NCBI GenBank assembly: GCA_015491615.1
Contig: WFVN01000168.1
Location: 1-18,363 of the forward strand
Length of the DNA stretch: 18,363 bases
Reading direction: 5' to 3'
Source of the DNA: Gammaproteobacteria bacterium
GTDB taxonomy: Bacteria; Pseudomonadota; Gammaproteobacteria; S012-40
The position numbers and the translations under genes are program-made. Positions 1 through 5,731 of the stretch are shown here, one piece after another (positions within the stretch are counted from its first letter, which is position 1; each line of letters starts with the position of its first letter). The notes under the pieces are model-generated. The model was not told the origin of the DNA and did no database searches. It saw only the letters and a list, made by a program, of their open reading frames with translations.

Positions 1-294
1 CATGGCCCGCAGTACATGAGCCATGCCTTCCAACAGGAGCTCCGCTTCCTGGGAATCGAGTCGAGCCCCAGCTTCGTCAGGGCGCCGGAAGGCAACGGGG
101 TGGCCGAGCGGTTCATCCGGACCCTGAAGGAACAGTTGCTCTGGGTGCGGACCTTCGACACTGTCGAGGAACTGCGGCAGGCACTGCTCAAGTTCAAGGA
201 ACGCTTCAACCGACACTGGCTGCTCCAGCGGCATCGCTACGCCACCCCAGCACAGGTGCGTACTGCCCACACCCCGGTGGCGGAGGCAGCGTGA
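1..294 (+). CDS. IS3-like transposase, C-terminal part (5' end outside window)
   Basis: This is the C-terminal part of a DDE integrase-core transposase, which cuts and joins insertion-sequence ends. The open frame runs from base 1 (HGPQYMSH) to the TGA at 292-294. HGPQY matches the region just after the second catalytic Asp in the IS3/retroviral-integrase fold, so that Asp should lie just outside the window. The segment GNGVAERFIRTLKEQ carries the third acidic residue, the Glu of AERF. The end RHRYATPAQVR is the usual C-terminus of such proteins. An internal ATG at 16 is not a credible start because the conserved motif precedes it. Whether the complete element is intact cannot be judged here. 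Family placement (IS3-like) is from memory of the motifs. Confidence 0.85.
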   Translation, partial: HGPQYMSHAFQQELRFLGIESSPSFVRAPEGNGVAERFIRTLKEQLLWVRTFDTVEELRQALLKFKERFNRHWLLQRHRYATPAQVRTAHTPVAEAA

Positions 295-310
295 ATTTTG
301 TGCAATTCGG

Positions 311-335
311 TGTCCAGGAATTCGGGGGCTTTACA
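311..335 (+). repeat. Probable right terminal inverted repeat of the IS element
   Basis: The sequence starts 17 bases after the transposase stop and ends in TTTACA. Read from the outside inward it begins TGTAAAGCCCCCG, which fits the TG...CA ends typical of IS3-family elements. The left end is outside the window, so the repeat cannot be paired and the boundary at 335 is inferred. Confidence 0.4.
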
Positions 336-410
336 GGGACGGACTACCGCGCGTCCTTGTCGAATCACTTGACATGCACTCGTTGTACCGCAGGGTGGTT
401 ACGATAAGGT

Positions 411-437
411 TTTGAAATATATAATAAAATATATATG
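411..437 (+). promoter_or_regulatory. AT-rich tract with a perfect TATAAT, likely promoter of the DUF3135 gene
   Basis: A run made almost entirely of A and T stands out in this GC-rich region. It contains TATAAT at 420-425, about 63 bases before the ATG at 488. No good -35 box lies 16-18 bases upstream; the nearest candidate is TTACGA at 399-404 with a 15-base spacer. A TTGACA at 369-374 is too far away to pair with this -10. The tract lies about 75 bases beyond the inferred IS end. Confidence 0.4.
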
Positions 438-487
438 GATCGGGTTTTGCATAAAGCTCGTCTGTGGGGATTGAGGAGGATGTGAAC

Positions 488-835
488 ATGAAAAAGACGA
501 CGAAACATACCGAATCTTTCGATTTCGATCGTTGGCGGCGTCTCGCCGAGAAGGACCCGGAGGCCTTCGAGCAGGCCCGTAAGGCGGTCATTGACGATTT
601 CATCGATCACATCGACGACGAGCTTCTGCGGGAGCGCATGCGCCGTTTGCAGTGGCGGGTGGAGCAGGAGCGTGCACGCAGTAACAACCCCATGGGCGCG
701 TGCATCCGCATCTACAACATGATGTGGCGTTCGGTGAGCGATAATTATCAGCTCCTTACCCGCTTGGTGGGCGGCGAAACCGTCCTCGAACCTACGCCTG
801 CCCAGGTGATACCTTTCCGCCGCGTCAACGGCTGA
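488..835 (+). CDS. DUF3135-family protein
   Basis: A small soluble protein of 115 residues with no signal peptide or membrane segment. It matches DUF3135 by its N-terminal FDFDRWRRLAEKDPEAFE block and its central RLQWRVEQERARSNNPMGA block, followed by a second helical block ending MMWRSVSDNYQLL. It appears mostly helical and charged. Family members have no established function and I infer none. The ATG at 488 is chosen because a strong GAGGAGGA (473-480) sits 7 bases before it; the in-frame GTG at 464 would place that ribosome site inside the gene. It is a single-gene unit with its own likely promoter and terminator. Confidence 0.8.
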   Translation: MKKTTKHTESFDFDRWRRLAEKDPEAFEQARKAVIDDFIDHIDDELLRERMRRLQWRVEQERARSNNPMGACIRIYNMMWRSVSDNYQLLTRLVGGETVLEPTPAQVIPFRRVNG

Positions 836-856
836 CGACGACATCGGGAGACCGTG

Positions 857-887
857 CCCCGGTGGGTGGCGATACCCACGGGGTTTT
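857..887 (+). terminator. Rho-independent terminator after the DUF3135 gene
   Basis: The stem is CCCC + GTGGGT (857-867, with a bulged G at 861) pairing with ACCCAC + GGGG (874-883). The loop is GGCGAT, and TTTT follows directly at 884-887. It lies 21 bases after the DUF3135 stop and is the cleanest intrinsic terminator in the window. Confidence 0.75.
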
Positions 888-907
888 CGTTCGCGCCGGC
901 GAAATTG

Positions 908-936
908 TTGATCATTTTGCTAAGCCATACTACGCT
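908..936 (+). promoter_or_regulatory. Possible promoter of the first Rrf2 gene
   Basis: TTGATC (908-913) and TACGCT (931-936) are separated by exactly 17 bases. The -35 is good and the -10 is weak. The ATG at 976 lies 39 bases downstream. A short hairpin (CGGCC at 944-948 with GGCCG at 954-958) lies in the presumed leader and could be part of an operator; nothing shows that directly. Confidence 0.3.
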
Positions 937-975
937 GGGGGTCCGGCCTTTCCGGCCGTGTGTTCGAGGCGATTC

Positions 976-1380
976 ATGAACATCCCCAGTAAAGGCCAAT
1001 ATGCCCTGTGCGCTTTGTTTGCGGTGGCGTACCGGGAACGGAAAGGGCCGGTGAGCGTGTCGCAATTGGCACTGGAACTGGATATCTCCCTGTCATATTT
1101 GGAGCAATTGTTCGCAGGTCTGCGTAACGCCGGGTTGGTGCGCGGTCGACGAGGGGCTGGTGGCGGCTATCGTTTGGCCCGCGACCCGTCTCGGATCACC
1201 GTGTTGGAGGTTCTGCGGGCAGTGGGTGCCGGGCAGGTGTATCGGACCGATTCCGACTATCTCCCCGAACAGCTCTGGTCACGCTTGAGTGAGTCCCTGG
1301 CGAGTTTTCTAGAAGGCATCACGGTGGAGCAGGTGTTGAGGTCAGCTTCGAACCTCTCCGAGGATCTGGCGACTGACTGA
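976..1380 (+). CDS. Rrf2-family transcriptional regulator without cluster cysteines
   Basis: A 134-residue DNA-binding regulator of the Rrf2/IscR family. The N-terminus SKGQYALCALFAVAY begins the winged helix. SLSYLEQLFAGLRNAGLVRG is the recognition-helix region and GRRGAGGGYRLA the wing. The C-terminal half LWSRLSESLASFLEGIT aligns with the dimerisation region of IscR. The three cysteines that hold the [2Fe-2S] cluster in IscR are missing: the corresponding loop reads AGQVYRTDSDYLPEQ, and the only Cys is in the first helix. It therefore probably does not bind a cluster in the classical way. Start chosen at 976 because homology begins there; an upstream extension to 862 would overlap the terminator. 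It stands 191 bases before the aldolase/dehydrogenase gene on the same strand, which is a candidate target. Confidence 0.85.
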   Translation: MNIPSKGQYALCALFAVAYRERKGPVSVSQLALELDISLSYLEQLFAGLRNAGLVRGRRGAGGGYRLARDPSRITVLEVLRAVGAGQVYRTDSDYLPEQLWSRLSESLASFLEGITVEQVLRSASNLSEDLATD

Positions 1381-1390
1381 TCATCCTCCA

Positions 1391-1419
1391 AAGCCCGTTG
1401 TCAGAGACTGTTCGGGCTT
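1391..1419 (+). other. Hairpin after the first Rrf2 gene
   Basis: AAGCCCG (1391-1397) pairs with CGGGCTT (1413-1419) across a 15-base loop. The hairpin begins 11 bases after the rrf2 stop. It has no T-tract, so it is a weak terminator or a processing site. The remaining bases up to 1571 hold no recognisable gene or convincing promoter. Confidence 0.35.
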
Positions 1420-1571
1420 GATGCAGCGGATGGACTTGATGCCCGATGTTGCTGGGTATCAGGGCCGTTGTGTGGGGTATCGACAGTGAAGACCTGGCCA
1501 CGATCATCCCGCTTGGCGGGGAGGAGGCGAGTCCGTACACTCATGCGCGGTCGAAAAACCGGGAGAGACGC

Positions 1572-3539
1572 ATGCACAGCCTGTGGGACGACGAAGAGGC
1601 CCGGCAGTATCCGGGCGATCTGGGGCAGCGGGTGTACACCTCGCGCCTGCTGGGGAGGGACAAATCCCTGGTGTTGCACGGCGGCGGCAACACCTCGGTG
1701 AAGGTGCGCGAGCCGGATCTCTTCGGCGAGGAGCGGGACGTCCTCTACGTCAAGGGGAGCGGCTGGGACCTGGAATTCATCGAGGCCGAGGGCTTTGCCC
1801 CGGTGGACCTGAACCACCTGCGCCGGCTGGCCGAGCTGGAGGCCCTCTCCGACCCGGAGATGGTCAACGAACTGAAGACCCACACCCTGCGCGCCGACGC
1901 CCCCACCCCCTCGGTGGAGGCCATCTTGCACGCCGTCATCCCGGCCAAGTACGTGGACCACACCCACGCCGACGCCCTCCTCTCCCTCACCAACAACCCC
2001 GAGGGCGAACGACACGTGCGCGCCGTGTACGGCGATCGGGTATTGGTGTTGCCCTACGTCATGCCCGGCTTCGATCTGGCCCGCGAATGCGCCCGTCTGG
2101 TGCGTGAGGCATGGCGCGACGACCTGGAGGGCCTGGTGCTCATGAACCACGGCCTGTTCACTTTCGGGGCGACGGCGCGCGAATCCTACGAGCGCATGAT
2201 CCGCCTGGTGGACGAGGCCGAGCGCTACCTGGAGGCACGCGGCGCCTGGGCCATCCACTGGCCCGACCTGGGGCCCACTCCCATGGACACGGTGGCCTAC
2301 GCCCGCCTGCGCGCGGACATTTCCCGCGCCGCCGGCCGCCCCATGGTACTCCTCGCCGAGCGCGACGACGCCGCCCTGGGCTTCGCCCGCCACCCGGAGG
2401 TGGAACGCATCGCCCGCCAGGGCCCGGCCACCCCGGACCACGTCATCCGCACCAAGCGCCTGCCCCTCATCGGCCGCGACGTGGCTGCCTACGAGGAGGA
2501 ATACATCGCCTACTTCGAGGCCCACGCCCCCCACGCCGCCGAGCCCAAGACCATGCTCGACCCGGCCCCCCGGGTGGTGTTGGACCGCGAGTTCGGCCTC
2601 TGCTGCGCCGGACGCACCCCCAAGGAGGCGGCCATCGTGCGCGACATCTACCGCCACACCATGGACGTCATCCTCCGTGCCGAGGCCCTGGGCGGCTACC
2701 GCGCCCTGCCCGCCAAGGACATCTTCGACATGGAGTACTGGAGCCTGGAACAGGCCAAGCTGGCGCGTCAGGGGGAGCCGCCGGAACTGGCCGGCGAGGT
2801 GGCCCTGGTGACCGGCGCCGCCTCCGGCATCGGCCGCGCCACGGTAGCTTCGTTGCGCGCCCGCGGGGCGGCGGTGATTGCCCTGGACGTGGACGAGGCG
2901 GTGCACGAGCTGGACGGGGTGGATTGCCTCACCCTGGGTTGTGACGTGACCGACCCCGACCAGGTGGAGATGGCCCTGGAGACGGGGGTGGAGCACTTCG
3001 GCGGTGTGGACATGGCGGTCCTCAATGCCGGCGTTTTCCCTCCCGGCACCCCCATCGCCGAGCTGGACGAGGACGAGTGGCGGCGGGTGATGGCCGTCAA
3101 CCTGGATGCCAACCTGAGCCTGATGCGCCGCCTGGCCCCCTACCTGGCCTTGGCGCCCCGCGGCGGGCGCGTGCTGGTGATGGGCTCCAAAAACGTCGCC
3201 GCCCCAGGCCCCGGCGCCGCCGCCTATTCCGCCTCCAAGGCCGCCCTCACTCAACTGGCGCGGGTCGCCGCCCTGGAATGGGCCGGCCAGGGGGTGCGGA
3301 TGAACGTGCTGCACCCGGACGCGGTGTTCGACACCGGCATCTGGAGCGACGAAGTCCTCGCCGCCCGCGCCGCCCACTACGGGCTGAGCTTGGAGGAATA
3401 CAAGCGCAAGAACCTGTTGGGGGTGGAATTGGAGAGCCGGGACGTGGCCGAACTGACGGCGGTAGTACTGGGCCCGGTGTTCGCCAAGGTCACCGGGGCG
3501 CAGATCCCCATCGACGGGGGCAACGAGCGGGTGATCTGA
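1572..3539 (+). CDS. Bifunctional class II aldolase / short-chain dehydrogenase
   Basis: A 655-residue cytoplasmic enzyme with two domains. The N-terminal part (to about residue 400) is a class II aldolase/adducin domain with metal-binding His130 and His132 (DHTHAD) and His193 (MNHGLFTFG). The C-terminal part (about 405-655) is a short-chain dehydrogenase with the cofactor motif TGAASGIG (414-421), LNAGV, and the catalytic Tyr552 and Lys556 (YSASK). Related fused enzymes cleave rhamnulose-1-phosphate to dihydroxyacetone phosphate and lactaldehyde, then oxidise lactaldehyde. Whether this one takes rhamnulose-1-phosphate, another deoxysugar phosphate or another substrate is open, because no kinase, isomerase or sugar transporter is beside it. 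The ATG at 1572 has GGGAGAG just upstream; the in-frame extension to 1446 lacks conserved sequence. Two Rrf2 genes bracket it. Confidence 0.85.
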   Translation: MHSLWDDEEARQYPGDLGQRVYTSRLLGRDKSLVLHGGGNTSVKVREPDLFGEERDVLYVKGSGWDLEFIEAEGFAPVDLNHLRRLAELEALSDPEMVNELKTHTLRADAPTPSVEAILHAVIPAKYVDHTHADALLSLTNNPEGERHVRAVYGDRVLVLPYVMPGFDLARECARLVREAWRDDLEGLVLMNHGLFTFGATARESYERMIRLVDEAERYLEARGAWAIHWPDLGPTPMDTVAYARLRADISRAAGRPMVLLAERDDAALGFARHPEVERIARQGPATPDHVIRTKRLPLIGRDVAAYEEEYIAYFEAHAPHAAEPKTMLDPAPRVVLDREFGLCCAGRTPKEAAIVRDIYRHTMDVILRAEALGGYRALPAKDIFDMEYWSLEQAKLARQGEPPELAGEVALVTGAASGIGRATVASLRARGAAVIALDVDEAVHELDGVDCLTLGCDVTDPDQVEMALETGVEHFGGVDMAVLNAGVFPPGTPIAELDEDEWRRVMAVNLDANLSLMRRLAPYLALAPRGGRVLVMGSKNVAAPGPGAAAYSASKAALTQLARVAALEWAGQGVRMNVLHPDAVFDTGIWSDEVLAARAAHYGLSLEEYKRKNLLGVELESRDVAELTAVVLGPVFAKVTGAQIPIDGGNERVI

Positions 3540-3959
3540 TCAGGCCACCGTGCGACCGCCCTTGTCCTCCGCTTCCATGAGTTTGCCCAACTCGGGGGAT
3601 TGGGAAAAGTGGGCCAGGGTGATGCCGCTCAGGAAGGCGAAGATCTCTTGGCTGAGCAGGCCCCACAGGCGCCCGGAGACGCCCCGCAGCTCCTGGTTTT
3701 CCACCTCTTCGGCGGCGGCCACGATCTCGCCGATGGTGATCTCCTCCGGGGGGCGGGAGAGGGTGAAACCGCCGCCAGGTCCTCGTTGTCCACGCACCAG
3801 GCCGGCGCTGCGCAGACGCGAGAAGATCTGTTCCAGATAGGACAAGGAGACTTGTTGGCGGTGGGCGATCTCCACCAGGGGTACGGGGCCCTGGTGATAG
3901 TGGAGGGCCAGTTCCATCATGGCGGTGACGGCGAAACGGCTTTTGGTGGAGAGCTTCAT
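3540..3959 (-). CDS. Rrf2-family regulator, IscR-like but cysteine-free
   Basis: A 139-residue regulator close to IscR in its DNA-binding half: MKLSTKSRFAVTAMMELAL, SLSYLEQIFSRLRSAGLVRG and QRGPGGGFTL correspond to helix, recognition helix and wing. The C-terminal half (RLWGLLSQEIFAFLSGITLAHF) matches the IscR dimer helix. The cluster-binding loop is gone: VENQELRGVSGRLW replaces the Cys-containing segment, and the protein has no cysteine at all. IscR of E. coli has 162 residues, so the loop and the C-terminal tail are shortened. AGGAAACAGGG lies directly before the ATG. Its stop codon abuts the stop of the convergent aldolase gene with no gap. The upstream region holds two perfect inverted repeats, suggesting autoregulation. 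Confidence 0.85.
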   Translation of the reverse strand: MKLSTKSRFAVTAMMELALHYHQGPVPLVEIAHRQQVSLSYLEQIFSRLRSAGLVRGQRGPGGGFTLSRPPEEITIGEIVAAAEEVENQELRGVSGRLWGLLSQEIFAFLSGITLAHFSQSPELGKLMEAEDKGGRTVA

Positions 3960-4022
3960 CCCTGTTTCCTCCCCTTGGGGCTTGGGTGGCGAGAGAAAAA
4001 TAACAAAGCCTTTTGCATGGAA

Positions 4023-4042
4023 ATAGAGGAAATCCCCTCTAT
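4023..4042. promoter_or_regulatory. Perfect 7-bp inverted repeat, likely operator near the rrf2 start site
   Basis: ATAGAGG (4023-4029) and CCTCTAT (4036-4042) are exact reverse complements separated by six bases. It lies just downstream of the predicted -10 of the minus-strand promoter, so it would cover the transcription start. It does not equal the IscR type 1 or type 2 consensus as I remember them. Confidence 0.5.
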
Positions 4043-4044
4043 CG

Positions 4045-4075
4045 ATTGTAAGTGAATACTTACAGTCATGATCAA
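4045..4075 (-). promoter_or_regulatory. Predicted promoter of the second Rrf2 gene
   Basis: On the minus strand TTGATC (4075-4070) is followed after 19 bases by TACAAT (4050-4045), five of six matches to the -10 consensus. The long spacer is unusual and typical of promoters that need or are blocked by a regulator. The -35 overlaps the end of rsd. Confidence 0.4.
4047..4064. promoter_or_regulatory. Perfect inverted repeat over the -10 of the rrf2 promoter
   Basis: TGTAAGT (4047-4053) and ACTTACA (4058-4064) are exact reverse complements around a four-base centre GAAT. The repeat occupies the spacer and overlaps the predicted -10. It is AT-rich and has no T-tail, so an operator is more likely than a terminator for rsd. 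Confidence 0.55.
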
Positions 4076-4533
4076 GTACGTGGTTGCGTGAGGGCCTGGA
4101 TGATCCGGTCCTCCAATTCGATACGTTCCGCCAGAACTTCTCCCAGGCGCGAGAGGTGTCGTTCCAAACGACTCGCGTCCAGGTCGTTTCCGGGTTCTCC
4201 GTAGAGGTCGTTGAACTCCAGGATGCAGTCCGTGCTCTCGCTGATGCGAGGATAGACCGCTTTGGCCACTTCGCGCACCGCGCGCCGGCGTTCGCTGGCG
4301 TTCTCGATGAAACGATAGAGGCGAAAATGGGCCTCGGCGGTATAGTCCACCAGGACGTCGCAGAAGTTTACCAGGGCCTCCACCAGCAGCTCGGGTTCGT
4401 CGAAGGGGCGCAAGGCGGCCAGCTCCGAGTAGATGCTGAGCATTTCGGTGCGCTTGGCCACCAGGCGCTCGATGGCCTCGCGGGAAGCGCGGCGACGGTC
4501 TTGCAACGGGGCGCGGGGGGCAGCTTCGTTCAT
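4072..4533 (-). CDS. rsd: Rsd/AlgQ family anti-sigma-70 protein
   Basis: A 153-residue cytoplasmic helical protein of the Rsd/AlgQ family. Such proteins bind region 4 of the housekeeping sigma-70 factor and free core RNA polymerase for alternative sigma factors in stationary phase; AlgQ of Pseudomonas also influences alginate and virulence genes. Recognised by the ordered blocks AIERLVAKRTEMLSIYSELA, LVNFCDVLVDYTAEAHFRLY, VYPRISESTDCILEFNDLY and the C-terminal LGEVLAERIELEDRIIQAL, the same order and spacing as in Rsd. Length is normal (E. coli Rsd 158). The start has only a weak ribosome site; another ATG ten bases upstream is in a different frame. It is followed on the same strand by the cysteine-free Rrf2 gene after 112 bases. 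Confidence 0.85.
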   Translation of the reverse strand: MNEAAPRAPLQDRRRASREAIERLVAKRTEMLSIYSELAALRPFDEPELLVEALVNFCDVLVDYTAEAHFRLYRFIENASERRRAVREVAKAVYPRISESTDCILEFNDLYGEPGNDLDASRLERHLSRLGEVLAERIELEDRIIQALTQPRT

Positions 4534-4688
4534 GTTTTTCCATCGGGTGTTTGCGTGCGGCGAGGGTACAGCAACGGTCGTGCCGTTCGGCTAAGCGCTT
4601 GAGCTACAAGGCATGGGGCGTCGGTATGGTGACGGGGTGACGGTTTTGCGTCGTTCAAGTCATGGGGCGAGGGGACCGATTGAGGAGT

Positions 4689-4916
4689 ATGGCCGTAGAA
4701 GAGCTGTATTTTTCCCTCGCCTTGCCTGCCCATCGTTGGTGCCGTTTTTACCAGGGGACGGCGCGGGCGGTGATCGTGCGTGCCCACGATGGACGCATCG
4801 TGCAGTTCCCGGCCCGTCACCTGCGTCCCTTCGTCAGCCGCGAGGGGGTCTTCGGCGAATTCCGTTTGCGGGTGGACGGGAACGGCCGCCTGCTCTCCCT
4901 CGACCGAGTCGGCTGA
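4689..4916 (+). CDS. DUF2835-family protein
   Basis: A 75-residue protein matching DUF2835, a small family found mainly in gammaproteobacteria and without known function. It shows the family pattern: an aromatic N-terminus (EELYFSLALP), RFYQGTARAVIVRAHDGRIVQFPARHLRPFV, then GVFGEFRLRVDGNGRLLSLDRV. The short repeated beta-strand pattern and the absence of membrane segments suggest a small soluble beta-rich domain. I chose ATG 4689 because homologues begin about there, although the GAGGAG before it is unusually close; ATG 4662 would add nine residues. The last 83 bases overlap the end of rluE on the other strand. Confidence 0.75.
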   Translation: MAVEELYFSLALPAHRWCRFYQGTARAVIVRAHDGRIVQFPARHLRPFVSREGVFGEFRLRVDGNGRLLSLDRVG

Positions 4917-5589
4917 CGGCCTCTTCGAAGGGCACTTCCCGCCACTGGCCCGGCGCCAGAGCGTCCACCGTCCACGGCCCCACCGCCTGGCGCACCAGGC
5001 GCAAGGTGGGATGGCCGATGGTGGCGGTCATACGCCGCACCTGGCGATTGCGCCCTTCGTCCAGGCGCAGTTCCAGCCAAGTGGTGGGGATATGGGCGCG
5101 ATAGCGGATGGGCGGGTGGCGCGTCCACAGCCCCGCCGGTTCCCCTATCACCCGCACCGAGAGGGCCCGGGCCGGGCCGTCCTTGAGGATCACCCCGCGC
5201 CGCAGGCACGCCAGGGCCTCGGCATCGGGCCTGCCCTCCACTTGTACCCAGTAGGTCTTGACCATCTTGTGGCGCGGATGGCTGATGCGCACCTGCCAGG
5301 GGCCGTAATCGGTAAGGACCATGAGCCCCTCGCTGTCGTAGTCCAGGCGTCCGGCCGGATAGACCCCGGGCGGCAGGCCGAAGCCGGCCAAGGTGGCGCG
5401 CCCCTGGCCGTCGGTGAACTGGGGCAGGACCCGGTAGGGCTTGTTGAGGAGGATCAGGCGTGGCCGGCCCGCGTCCCCGGGCCTAGGCTTGGAGTGGGCT
5501 TTCCTGGGGGTGCGTGCCATGGTCGAAGACGCGGATCGGCCCTGCTGCCCCCTGCGTGACGTGCGGATCTGGCGGCGGGGCCCGTTCAT
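4834..5589 (-). CDS. rluE: 23S rRNA pseudouridine synthase RluE-like
   Basis: A pseudouridine synthase of the RsuA/RluB/RluE group; RluE of E. coli modifies U2457 of 23S rRNA. The sequence shows LILLNKPYRVLPQFTD, then VYPAGRLDYDSEGLMVLT, which holds the catalytic Asp in GRLDYDSEGL, then KTYWVQVEG, PIRYRAHIPTTWLELRLDEGRNRQVRRMTA and GHPTLRLVR. These follow RluE closely and there is no S4 domain, as in RluE. The 251-residue frame starts at 5589, with AAAGGCG about 10 bases upstream. A second ATG at 5520 gives 228 residues and would still include the whole domain; the extra N-terminus is basic and low complexity. The C-terminal tail after WREVPFEEA is Arg/Pro-rich and is read opposite the DUF2835 gene, so it may not be functional. 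Confidence 0.85.
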   Translation of the reverse strand: MNGPRRQIRTSRRGQQGRSASSTMARTPRKAHSKPRPGDAGRPRLILLNKPYRVLPQFTDGQGRATLAGFGLPPGVYPAGRLDYDSEGLMVLTDYGPWQVRISHPRHKMVKTYWVQVEGRPDAEALACLRRGVILKDGPARALSVRVIGEPAGLWTRHPPIRYRAHIPTTWLELRLDEGRNRQVRRMTATIGHPTLRLVRQAVGPWTVDALAPGQWREVPFEEAVSRLGRGRAGGRSRPPANGIRRRPPRG

Positions 5590-5731
5590 GCTGTTGTTCG
5601 CCTTTCTCTAAGTCGGTGGGGGAGGTGGTGCTGAGGGTGGTGGCGGTGTTCCAGTCCGGCTGGGTTTTGTTCACCGGGGCGCCCGACCTCCGCCTGCTCG
5701 CCTTCGGCGGCAGCCTCGCCTGTTGGTTTTA

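Noticed and set aside
369..397. Perfect TTGACA at 369-374 as -35 of the DUF3135 promoter
   Set aside because: No -10 lies 15-19 bases downstream; the TATAAT at 420 is about 45 bases away, so the two cannot pair.
1401..3377. Long minus-strand open frame of 658 codons opposite the aldolase gene
   Set aside because: It is Gly/His/Val-rich low-complexity sequence produced by codon bias of the real gene on the other strand; it shows no family motif.
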